Shown here piece by piece: positions 1 through 10,771 of a DNA stretch of 64,000 nucleotides. Position 1 is the stretch's first letter; every line of letters begins with the position of its first letter. The notes below the pieces were generated by a model, which worked only from the letters and a program-made list of their open reading frames with translations, made no database searches and had not been told where the DNA came from. Source of the stretch: Adenanthera pavonina. Lineage: Eukaryota; Streptophyta; Magnoliopsida; Fabales; Fabaceae. Location: contig JAIVEN010000028.1 in the NCBI GenBank assembly GCA_026686845.1, forward strand, positions 2,805,001 through 2,869,000. Reading direction: 5' to 3'. The position numbers and the translations under genes are program-made.

Positions 1-340
1 TATGCCAAAAATTGTCGATGATAGTCAGTGTATTAAATAACAAATACCATCTCAAGCTAAAAGTTCAAAGAGCGCAGGATTACTCTACACAGCCAAAATT
101 TGTAAGGATTGTCAATATAAGATTAACACTTACCCAATAGAAATTGCAAAATGGTTTATAATTACAATATAACTGGACATAAAGAAAATTAATTTTCAAA
201 AACAGCAACATCATTAGATAAGCCTACGAACGGAATAAAATCGACAAGTAAAATAGGACCTCCTACAAATAAAACAAATACCCAAAAACCGGATCTAACG
301 CTCTCGTAAGAACCCAAAAATAATTAGCGAAAAAGGCTAC
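1..340 (-). other. Intron 1 of the BIM2-like gene (partial)
   Basis: This stretch lies 3' of a clear splice donor on the minus strand (GT at 340-339, directly after coding exon 1). No bHLH domain or other coding homology is visible in it. It is read as the first intron of the bHLH gene whose remaining exons fall outside the window. Confidence 0.6.
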
Positions 341-449
341 CTTTGTTGGTGTTATTGCTGTTAGGCGCGGACGAAGGGCCTTCCGTTTTAGAACCAAACT
401 CTTCCTCCTCGTACTCGTCGTCCTCTTGATTCCCTTTCCCTGCCCTCAT
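341..449 (-). CDS. BIM2: BIM2-like bHLH transcription factor, first coding exon (partial gene)
   Basis: The minus-strand ATG at 449-447 opens 36 codons plus one base, ending at a donor (AAAG|GTAG). The peptide begins MRAGKGNQEDDEYEEEEFGS, continues with an SKTEGPSS stretch and ends in an Asn-rich tract. From memory this matches the acidic N-terminus of Arabidopsis BIM2 (MRTGKGNQEE... then FNSKREGPSS). BIM proteins are nuclear bHLH factors that bind E-boxes together with BES1 in brassinosteroid signalling. The bHLH domain would lie in later exons beyond the left edge, so identification rests on this exon alone. No frameshift is present. BIM3 or another member of the clade remains possible. Confidence 0.75.
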
Positions 450-850
450 TCTTCTCTGAACAGCAGGGCACAATTTCCGCGCTTAAATTTTGCGAAGATT
501 TGCTTGCGAATCTAATGATCAACCCAACAGGAAATTCAGAAACCCAGAAATATCCAGATGGTGAGACAGGAAAAACAAAATTGAAGAAAGAGAGAGTGCA
601 ACCTCGATTAATTGGTCAAATGATTTGAGATTCGAGAAGGGTTTTGTTGTTCGCGGGTGTGACCACCACGAGAAGGGCCCTATGGTGGTGAAGTGCCAGT
701 CTCAACGGTTGGGAGCATGGCTTGAGAGGTATGAGTCACAGCGGTCATCCGACGAGTGACGGAATGGGTGGGGGACTGGGGACTGGGGAGAGAATGATAG
801 CATGTGGCTGAGCTCATGTGTCTCTCGTGAGGCCAATTATTCACTCATAA
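450..850 (-). promoter_or_regulatory. 5' leader and proximal promoter of the BIM2-like gene
   Basis: This is the sequence upstream of the BIM2-like ATG on the minus strand. It is clearly more GC-rich than the surrounding DNA, especially at 640-800. An abrupt change to AT-rich DNA near 850 marks the likely promoter limit. The transcription start cannot be fixed by eye. Confidence 0.45.
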
Positions 851-2346
851 ATTACCTTTTTCATTTCTAAGAAATGACACAAAATTTAAAATTTATAAAA
901 TTAATAATAATAATTAAAAAATTTTGAAACTCCAAAAACTATTAACAAAAAATAAGCTGGTCCGCATTTGTTTGAAGGGGCTCTTTTACTATGTTTGATT
1001 TCTCACACCATATTAATAGAAAAGATTGGAATGGTAAAAACAAAATTTGCTTTAATAATTTTTATATTTTAATAATCTTTGTATTTTGAAAGAATTAATT
1101 TTTAATTGTCATTGGTATTAAAAAAACTAGCATTTGTTAAGGTTTTAGAAATAGTATACCTTGCTAGTCACTAAGGAGAAAAAAAAAAGTAAGATATTAA
1201 AAATCTGATGGATTATTGAATTGATTAATGTATTAGTTCAAAGTTTAATGATTTAATCATGATATAATTGTAATTAAACATATATTAATAAAATTCATAA
1301 TTTTTCAATTTTATATATTATATATTATTAAAAATATTATTAATAAATTTCATAACTTATTATTAAAATCTAAATAAACTGATATTCATCAGTAATCATA
1401 TATTTTAAATTTAAAATAATTAACTATTAACTAATATTATATTTTCATATTATTTATCAAGTAAATTTATTATTATTGTTACTTATGCATCATAATAATG
1501 TTTATTCAATATTATAATATGAATAGAAAAAAATTTATTCAAAAATTAATGATATATAATACTAAACAAATACAATTTTATCTTAAAAATTAAAAAAATA
1601 AAAATATTAAAAATATTCTAACAGTTTCAACCAGTTTTATACGAGTTTACATTGGTTCTAAAATTATCTTATTTTTCTCTTTTTTCCAGTCGAATTTAAC
1701 ACCAGTTTCCAATTTAACCGGTATTTTTCAAACAATAAAAAAAGGGAAAAATGAAAGAAGAGTATAACTAACTAAAATAAACAATATATATTTCATGTGT
1801 GTAATATATAGTTTGAGGAATAAGTAGCAGACACATTTTATTTATAACTTATAAATAGTATAAATTTATATAAAATTTATTATATATTTAATATATATTA
1901 TATATTTAAAATAAATTAAAAATTTATAAGCAATAAATATCTAAATTACAAACCAATGTGCATTTACTTTGGTGAAAAGGTCATAATCACTTAAACATGA
2001 TGTGCCGAGTTTAAGACTAGATTATTATAAAAAAAGATCTAGTTATTAATTACAAATTTTTAAGTACAAAAACAAAATCAAAGATTAAGGAATGAAATTT
2101 CTTTCAAATTACGTATTAATCCAACATAATAACACCATCCCTCCCAACGACACCTTAATTACATAAATACTGTCACAAACAAGTTGTTTATTTGTACATA
2201 ATAAACATCAGCCCAAGAATTGAACTTGTGATTTCTTGCCAACCCTGTTTATTATTACACTTGTGACTCTCAAATTGTGTGTGGGTGGCCTCGGTATCTA
2301 TTGTTTTCAACCATTCACTTCAATTTCTGGATTCTCCCTCGGTGGA
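851..2346. other. AT-rich intergenic DNA
   Basis: There are no credible coding sequences. A self-complementary AT block at about 1810-1960 (runs of tataaatt/aatttata) could be an old MITE, but I see no clear target duplication. Confidence 0.5.
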
Positions 2347-2535
2347 TTAACCAAACCTTACTTTGTGAGGTGAAGAGAAATGCTTCATGGCGGCGACAAT
2401 GGTGGCCTCCGCTGCACCACCAGGCGCTGCTACAGCCTTACTCATCTTCTCGCCATCTCCAAAGAAAGAGACTGAAAATAATCTATGAATCATGGACCAA
2501 AAAGACAAGCTGCTCTTCTTCGCCTTGTAACCCAT
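2347..2535 (-). CDS. Small protein of a tandem family, copy A (62 aa, intact)
   Basis: I do not recognise this family. The ATG at 2535 is preferred over an in-frame ATG nine bases upstream because the paralogues also start with MG. The protein starts MGYKAKKSSLSFWS, has a middle segment SVSFFGDGEK and ends in KHFSSPHKVRFG. It is basic, has one short hydrophobic/aromatic stretch (residues ~10-25) and no obvious signal peptide. Copy D (16751-16927) aligns end to end: MG start, VSF-G centre, VAA-KHFSSPHKVRF end. Within that C-terminal motif the two genes differ only at synonymous positions, which argues for selection on the protein. The upstream 0.4 kb is also duplicated at the C copy. It has a single exon. 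A function cannot be assigned. Confidence 0.65.
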   Translation of the reverse strand: MGYKAKKSSLSFWSMIHRLFSVSFFGDGEKMSKAVAAPGGAAEATIVAAMKHFSSPHKVRFG

Positions 2536-3000
2536 CTCATGCACTATATAGATATAGAACTGTGTGAAATTGCAAACTTTGATAAGCTATTGGACCTCCC
2601 TGCTTCTGATTCAGATTGTCTGCGATTTTGGTTCATTAACTTTCATTTATATATTCACAAAAAACTCCCATATTTCTTGCTGAATAAGCTAAAACCTTGG
2701 TCATCAAGTTTCTTTTCATTCAAACGAATCTTTTGAAAAATGATGTTGCTTTTGACTCTCTTCAATCACATTGATTATTATAATAAATTGTGAATTTTCT
2801 GGGAATCTGCTTCCTTTGTGCTTCCTCAACATTTCGGTGTGTGTACTGGTCTGAGGGAGACGAAACGACCCGGAAATGGAAAACAAGTGGCAATATACTG
2901 AAGGTGCAGCCTCCACTAAAGGTTAAGCATGCCTAATTACCCAATAAGGAATAGCCTCATCAAGATGTCGTACTCACAGTAAATACCCCGTTTGTATAAT
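2536..3000 (-). repeat. Duplicated upstream region of small gene A
   Basis: This segment lies 5' of gene A and is recognisably repeated at about 14,782-15,200, upstream of pseudogene C. Shared stretches include 'cttgctgaataagctaaaa', 'tggtcatcaagtttctttt' and 'gatgttgcttttgactct'. It is therefore the promoter/leader part of the same tandem duplication. A TATATCTATATAG stretch lies just upstream of the ATG. Confidence 0.6.
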
Positions 3001-3999
3001 TATTATAAATCTTGCTTTACCTTTTTTCGCTAGATATTTTCTTAAAATTTTATTAACTGTAACAAAATATATTTCGCTAACTTAAATATTTGGATATGGA
3101 TTAATATACTCACTTCGACCAACTTATAAAATTCTTTAAAAAAATTACACAAATTAAGAAAAATAATTAAATTCATTAAAAGTGGTGACATTTACAAGAA
3201 AAAAATTACTCTTATTTTAAAAATATCTTTATCCATTTCATTAATTTTTTCTTACAAAGATATATGAGGATATTTTGTAGAGTAGATTTATGAAAAAAAA
3301 GCTCGTAAATACTTTATTAGATCTTATAAAAGATTTTATATTAAAGACAAGAAAACTTTATCCATTTCAAAATTTTTTCTTTTTTTTTTCCTTTTGTCAA
3401 AAAAATTATAATATATTATATAACTAACATTTTTATTTTATTCAATGTCTCTAAATTTATAGAATTTATAAGATCTCAAAAATTTATTCTATTCTTGTGG
3501 CCTCAACGATCTTAATTTTGTTATGAATGAACCAAAAGTTCTTTCATAATAAGCAAAAAGTCTTACAATTTTGCAACAATTTGTAAGTGTAACATTATTT
3601 TGTAAATTTTAGAAAATTTAGGTGTGGTAATACCTTTATATTGTAATAAATTTAACATTATTTTGTAAATTTCGGATGTCTATGCGGTAATCTAAATTAT
3701 AAGTATAGTGCTAAGTTTTAAGTCTAAAAAACATTATAATAAACTTTCTTTGAAAAAATAACTTGGATTATTTTCCTTCATTCATAACAAAATTCAAATA
3801 TTTTGAATTTTGACAATATTCAAGTTGATATTTTTATAATAAATCACCCGATATCTAATAGTTAGATTGGATTTTGACTAATCCAAGTAGAGCCAAGTAT
3901 TTGAAATCGCTAATTAAGCATTATATAATCTCTTGTTAGTTGAGCTAGCTAGATGGTCATTGGTTGAATTTGAATTTGTAAATTGCTTGATTTTAAATT
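3001..3999. other. AT-rich DNA inside duplicated segment
   Basis: No genes are visible. Weak similarity to 15,200-16,100 (for example 'cgatcttaattttgtta' in both) suggests this is the diverged spacer of the same 2.5 kb duplication. Confidence 0.45.
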
Positions 4000-4800
4000 T
4001 TGACAAAATTGAAGTTCTTGGATATGTAATATCCGCTTTATTAGTATACATATAATGATTCATTGTGGTAATTGAATAATTACGTTTCTTCTTAAAAAGA
4101 AATATTTATTTATTTGTCTGTTGGATTGTGCCTCCAAATTGAATGGAAGTAATCTCTCTGCTGCGCTTTTTCGTGCTCCTTCTCTAATGCTGAAATAAAT
4201 AAAAATTTTATAAAAAACTTAAAAAAAAAAAAAGAAAGAAAGAATAGTGAGGCCCACTTGTTTCAGTCATAATACAAAAGGTTTGTAGAAGAGTATCAGA
4301 CAAAGATGAGCAGAGGATGCGCACCCAAATTGAACCCTTTTTTTTTCTCCCTTCTTTACACTGTCTATTAGCCGCCCATCTTTATGTTAGTCATGAAGCT
4401 GTGTTATTATCAATTATCATATAATCTATCAATCATAATCGTAATTAACATGATGAGTGAATTTTATTTCCTGGATTGTGAGACTCACTATTCACAAGTT
4501 TTAAAACAATACAAGCTTCAAGCAAATGAATGAAACCCTCACCAAGTTACTTAAAAGGGCAAAAGATTAAGCCCAAAATTGACATAAAACAGGATTTCTG
4601 AAATAGGCAATAGATAAAAGGGAAATTCTCAAACCCTGAAATTGAAAATCAACTAAACTTGTACAACATAATCATACAATCAATTTCTTTCCAACCTTAC
4701 AACAATATGAAAATGAATTCAAGGATAAAACCAACAATTGTTCAACCTATATAAATTTTCACATGCAATCAATTGCATCAATTAAAGAAGGAATCTTCTA
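4000..4800. repeat. Duplicated noncoding module R1
   Basis: This module matches 13,206-13,800 over most of its length. Shared blocks include 'aaaaagaaatatttatttat', 'tttatgttagtcatgaagct', 'gaaataggcaatagataaa' and 'aaggataaaaccaacaattg'. About 130 bp around 4200-4330 has no counterpart. R2 (8.6-9.0 kb) and R4 (16.1-16.6 kb) are more distant relatives. No small-gene copy follows R1, unlike R3 and R4. Confidence 0.75.
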
Positions 4801-7800
4801 ATTATTTCTCAAATATATCTATTTTATACATATAAAATACTTACATTTTATAGTTATTTTGATCTAAATATGCTGTATTTTTATGCTTTTTGGCATGGTC
4901 ATACAAAATTTAGAGTATGTTTGCATCTCAAGAATAAATTATGGATATAATAATACTATATTTTGATCAACATTTATACTTTATTTCATTTTATATTGTT
5001 CCATAAATTTATGAATAATCCTTTTAAATGTAATTATGGACGTTAAATGAAAGGAAAATACTTATATGTTTTTTCATATGTATTTAAGCATTAATCATAT
5101 ATTAAAAATATTAACTTTTTAAATTTTAAAAAATTTAAAAAATCTACTTATTAAATTTTAATTGAAAAATAGCATAAAAACATGTAAGAAAAATTATATA
5201 TAAGTTTAGACCTAAATGAAATTTCTTTGAGTTGGTTAGATTTAGTTTCCAAAATGTTTTGGACATTATCTTCTTATTATTTCAACACTAAATAATTATA
5301 TATATTATATATTATAATTAAATCATTTAATTATGGACATAAAATGAACGTTAATGTTTTGATGTTATCTTTTGAAAATGTTTGAAAAATTCAGATTCCC
5401 CTTTTTTTTAGCAGCTTTAAAGTTATTAATCAATATATATCGTCATTCAACATTTTCAAATACTTTTTTATGTTTTTTTATTGTTAGTTGTTCAACTTTT
5501 TTAAATATCTATCTCTATATATCTATCAGAGGTCACTAGTACACTTCCTGACTGTCCAAATTTTATACTTCTACATGTTCTTTTTTTTTGGGTGAACTTC
5601 TATATGTTCATATTGATGTGGCTGATCAGTATTAATCGCTATAACATATCATCACTCCAATTTTTTAACTCCCAGTTCAGTCTGCACTAAAAGTCTTTAA
5701 TTTAAAATTTATTCCTTATAATAATTAATTTTAATGTCTTGTGATATTATAAATGTTATGAATATGTTACACAAATTTGAATTGAATTCAAAATTTACTC
5801 ATTTAATTTTATCCTATAATTAATACATAAATAATTCATAATAATTTACATTTATCATCAATAAATTCTTATTTGGTCACACTTCTCACTATAAATACCC
5901 ATATTATGTACTATTTTGATCATCTGCACTTACATAGCCACCCAATAAGACATTATTGATCATAGATTTAGTCCTGTACAGGTGCAAATCATCCAGATTC
6001 AAAAAAACTAGCAACAACCAATTTTTCTTAAAGAATCTTTGAAGGATGGACGAAGAAGCTCACCATCCAATTCTGATTAGGTTTTTTCCTTTCTCTTTTG
6101 ATTATGAAGAATTCGTTTACAAATCTATACATATGTCTAATCTTTGATAAACATATGTACATATAGCACTTGACAATTAATGATGTTGTGAAAAAATTGA
6201 AACTGAACTGCTCTTTTTTCTTTTTGTTTCTTCTCCTTCATCTAACTTGCACAATTGACGGACCCTAGATTGGGCTAAAATTTAATCTTTGATAACGCCA
6301 AGAAATCCTTTAAGATGTGTTGCTTCTCCACGTTTCAGCTTTGTCCTTGATCCTCATTTTTAATTCATATTTTTGGGCTGCTATTCACTAATGGGGAAGT
6401 ATCTTCTCTCTTTTTGCTTTTTATTTTTTTAATATTTAATCATTCTTTAATGGATCCCATATTTCTTTTGAACTTGGTAGCGTATTTTGGGTACAAACAC
6501 CAATTATTAGGCAAGCTATGATATTTGTGTTCAATACCCTATAGTTGTTTTCTTTTTCATTGGATTTCATCCCATCATTTCAATATCAATCTTGATATTT
6601 ATTTTGTTCATTTTTTTGTAGAAAATTTCCCCTCCAATATTTGGTTCTATGGTATGGTATACTACTAGGTAGCATTCTTTTTTTTTTTAATCGGTCAAAA
6701 TTTGATTTCCTTCCATTTTTTCACTTATGTTATGTTGAAGAAGTTAAATTGTTTATAACATTACCTCTCGTAAATTGTTTATGCAAGACTTTCAATGTTT
6801 TCATTCTCCCTTATAATTCTATCACCTCAAATTTTAAATCTTCAACAAATTGCAATTAAATTAAATTTAAATATTTCTAATTAAAAATGCCATTAATTAA
6901 TTAAAAATTTAGGACTTTGCTCAAATTCTAAAAATTAGAGTTTTAACACGTTATAACTTATGAAATTTATTAAAAAATGATTAAGGCAATTTTTAGAGAT
7001 GCTTTTCAAATTAAATTTAGAATATATAATAAATTATTTAAAATATTTATAATAAATTAAAAATTGCAATGTCTAATTCTCAATTTATGGTTATTAATTC
7101 TCCAACTCCACGAGCATCTTTCTATGGATTTCTCAATAGGGCATTTAAAATCATCACATTTCTTATGCATTTAAATTTAATTGTTCTAAAACTCTAATTA
7201 TTAAGAGTTGATTGTTCTCTAATTATTGAAACTCTAATTATTAAAGTTGATTGATTTAAATTTATTATTATTGAATATATATAACTGAAACAGTAATCAA
7301 ATAAATTTATTATGATTTAAAAGTATCAAATTATGGATTAAAAGTTAAATCATTTTTTTGGCCAAGAAGTTAATTAATATCTAAATGAATAGATTAAATT
7401 GAAATGGGATACAATATACATATGTATGTCTTTATTACTAAATGAACAAACTTTCTAAAAAGATGAAGAGACTTAGGCCTTAATTTTTAAATTATTTAAG
7501 AAATTTTTTAAAACTTATATTTGATTGCTCACAATTAATCACATGTTTGAAATTTAATTATCCGAATATTTAGTTGAATTCCACCTAAAATCTAATTCAG
7601 TTGAATTAATCAAATATTTTTTAATTTGAAAAACTTGAATTTTTTAATTCACCTAATTATTTGAAATTCAATTCAAAGTTATGGATTAAGATTTGAGTTA
7701 AATGCTAATGTTTTGTAAAAAAAATCATAAGGAAAATACTTACATAAAATATGCTTTTCGTTATATGCTTTTGGTGTTGTTTTCCAATTAAAAATTAACA

Positions 7801-8619
7801 TATGGATTGTTTTTTAATATATTATAGATTTAGTCATTAATTATATATTAAAAGTATTAACTTCTTGAACTTAAAAAAATTTAAAAAATCTACATATTAA
7901 ATTTTAATTGAAGAATATTATGAAAAACATATAAAAAATATATAAATTTAGTGCAAATTATAATTATTGAATCAAATTTTGATTCTGTTTCATATTTAAT
8001 TACAACAATCAAATTCAAATATTATTGGAAAAAATTCTTAACATATAAGTTGGCAAAAAAATTAAGCATGTGCTAGGAATAAGGAAAAAAACTCATTAGA
8101 ACAAAATACTTTATGCAAAGCTACTAGTATGATTATTAATTAAATTTATTTGATATAATTTCAAAACTTAAAAGCATCAAGCTATTGATTAAAATTTGAC
8201 ACATTTTTTAATTTTTTAATTGAATTGAAAGCCATTAAATTTCAGTTGAAGAATAGTATGAAAAGCATATAAAAAAAGTATATAAATTTAGTCTAAATTA
8301 TAATTATTGAATCAAATTTTGATTCTGCTCCATATTTAATTACAACAATCAAATTCAAATATTAAGATTTTAAAAAATAACCTTATAAGGGAAAGGAGAC
8401 TTAAAAATGATTTTACATGCCGTAGGGATGAGTATTTTCTATTATGATTGAAATTTCAGATATAATAGTTTAAATAATTATGCTAATTTTTTCTCGACAT
8501 TCACTTATAATTTTAATTATTTCATAGCAATTACATAAATAACACGTATATCGTATAAGTGCGTTGTTAGCTGTCTTTAAAAGTAGCCCATCTTTGTATT
8601 GATATCGAAGCCAGGTGTC
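4801..8619. other. AT-rich intergenic DNA with diverged local repeats
   Basis: No credible genes are visible. Related AT-rich sequences recur at about 5030-5220, 7720-7950 and 8220-8360 (shared 'aaaatttaaaaaatctac' or 'tataaatttagt'). The strongest pair is annotated separately. Confidence 0.5.
7895..8362 (+). repeat. Direct repeat pair of ~120 bp
   Basis: The sequence at about 7895-8015 recurs at about 8237-8362 with few changes. Both contain 'aattataattattgaatc', 'aaattttgattctg' and 'atttaattacaacaatcaaa'. The copies are ~345 bp apart, consistent with a local tandem duplication. Confidence 0.7.
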
Positions 8620-9005
8620 CATGTTTACCTGGAAGGGCAAAGGAATGAGCCCATAATTGACCTACATAATAAAACAAGTCGCGGGTAGTAATTGAAAACA
8701 GGCAAAAGATATGAAAAAGAAAATCAGTTACACTTGTACAACATATTTACACCATCAATTTCTTTCCAATCTTGCAAAATGAAAGAATTTAAAGATAATA
8801 TTAACATCCCAATTGTTGCACTCGCACCTATATAAACATAAGATGAATATTTCTCATAAATTGATCCTTTCAATTCATGAGATAAGCAGAACCAAATTCA
8901 TATTTGACTACAATATTTTGAAGTGCTTCAACGCAATAAATAATATTCAAATTTTGTTATAAATTATATATTTTGACAAAATTGGAGTTCTTGGATATGT
9001 ATTGT
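8620..9005. repeat. Duplicated noncoding module R2
   Basis: It aligns with R4 (16,245-16,560). Shared stretches are 'ggcaaaagatatgaaaaag' (one base different in R4), 'accatcaatttctttccaat', 'atgaaagaatttaaagata' and 'aattcatgagataagcaga'. Its right end ('ttggagttcttggatatgta') resembles the start of another module, which breaks off near 9010. No small-gene copy remains beside it. Confidence 0.7.
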
Positions 9006-9330
9006 GATAACCTTGGAAGGAAGAGAGAGGGAGCACGTGATTTAATAGAAGTTTAGTTGTAAAGTATAATATGAAAAACTTTTACTAAAATATAAAATCT
9101 TAAAAATTATTTTATGGTGTCATCTTGGTACTTATTTAATACATGATAAGATTATTATCATTTTGAAATTTTAAAAAAAATATATATTGAGTTTAAATTT
9201 TGGATAAATCCTAATTTTTTTAAAAAATTAGTTATCTAAAATCACATTTTAAACCTAGTGATGATAAACCTAGAATCATTGTTCCATCCCTCATATCTCA
9301 ACCGTCAGACTCCACTCCATATTTCTCAAG

Positions 9331-10771
9331 ACTACAAAAAAACAATGTTTTTCTCAAGAAAATTTTTCAAAGAAATTTTTTTTGAGAAATTCTCATGGAA
9401 TTTCCCATGGACATTCTCACCAAAGACTTCCTTAGGGAAATTTCTCATGTAAAAAGAGTATGAAGAGAAAATCCTTGAGAAAAGTCCCTAAGAAAGAGTG
9501 CGCCCTAAGGCAAGAAGACCGCCCCAACATTTCTCTGGGGAAAATCCCTGAGAAATTCAAGAATTTCTCATGGAAATATCCATGAGAAATAGTGCAATAG
9601 AACCCATTTAAATACTCCTCCGGTCATATTTATAAGATGTTATTATTCATTGCACGGGTATTAAGAAGACATAATTATACTTTTGAATTTATAAAAAGTT
9701 AGTATAAACTTCCAATCTTATCCCTACTTATTAAAAACTGAAATATTTTACGAGACAAAAAAAGTCATTAAAGGAAGGGTAAAGAAGGAAATTCAAATGA
9801 AAAAATAATACAACACCTTATAAATAAGATCAAATAAATTTTCAAAATAACATCTTATAAATAGAACTGGAGGAAGTAGTTCTCATTCAGTTTGCTCAAC
9901 TGATCAAATTGCCCAAATTTTAGATTAATTCTTTCTTATAAAGATTTAGATCCATTTGCTGATAGGACTTGTCTATTTTAGATTAATTCAGTTTTGAAAG
10001 TGTTTGTTATCAATTGCTATAACAAAAACAATAATTTGTTGGCATTTTTTTACCCTAGCATCACATTTTTTGTGCAGAATTAGAAATTCATGTTGTTGGA
10101 GGTTCTTGTGCAGAATTTATGACTAGAAATCCTTAGATGTTGTCCAGCTTTTGTGGCTAACATAATGAGGAAATTTTGGGATGGAATTCCAGACAAGCTT
10201 CTAGAAATGGATCATGAAGTCGTGAGATGGTTGGCAGCTATAAATAAAAGCAAGATACAAGCAAAGGAGGAGGAATGATCCCAGAGAATATATTGAATTG
10301 TTTAATACAATCCGACTTTCTCTTATGATATATTGAATTGTTTGATTATGTTTTGAATTATCACATTTTATATCAATAATACAATTGACACTTTTTTTTC
10401 TTGTGAGTTGTTTCAGCATTCTCATAGAACTTTTTGTGAGAATGTTGCTAAATTTTTTTTTTTCATTTTAGCATTTTCTCACTGAAATTTTCATGAGAAA
10501 ATTTTTCAGGGACATGTCGCTACAAAATTTTCTTACAGAATCTTCCTAGAGAAACTTTTCTCTATGAAGGTTCCTTGAGAAGTTTTATTAGGAAATTTTC
10601 CATGAAAAATTTCCTGAAAAATATTTTCTTAAGGAAATCTTTTTTTCTCGCAAGCAATTTTGTCACAATGGTTTTTCCTTGAGAAATGTCTCTGAGAAAT
10701 GATTTTCTCATGAACTTTTTAGATTTTTTCAAATATTTCATCCACGAGAAAATTCTTGTTTTCTTGTAGTG
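9331..10771. mobile_element. Non-autonomous CACTA (En/Spm-like) transposon
   Basis: The left end reads ACTACAAAAAAAC and the right end TTTTCTTGTAGTG. These are the CACTA-type inverted termini, with the first C lost or replaced on the left. AAG flanks both ends (9328-9330 and 10772-10774), the 3 bp target duplication expected for CACTA. The subterminal ~250 bp on each side are packed with direct and inverted copies of a TTCTCATGAGAA-type motif, typical of transposase-binding subterminal repeats. No transposase coding remains. A Stowaway MITE is nested inside. Confidence 0.8.
9613..9878. mobile_element. Stowaway-type MITE nested in the CACTA element
   Basis: The termini are TACTCCTCCGGTCATATTTA on the left and, read inward from the right, TACTTCCTCCAGTTCTATTT. 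Both are followed by TATAAGATGTTATT. TA dinucleotides lie at both ends. Length (~266 bp), termini and TA target fit Stowaway (Tc1/mariner-derived). Confidence 0.8.
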
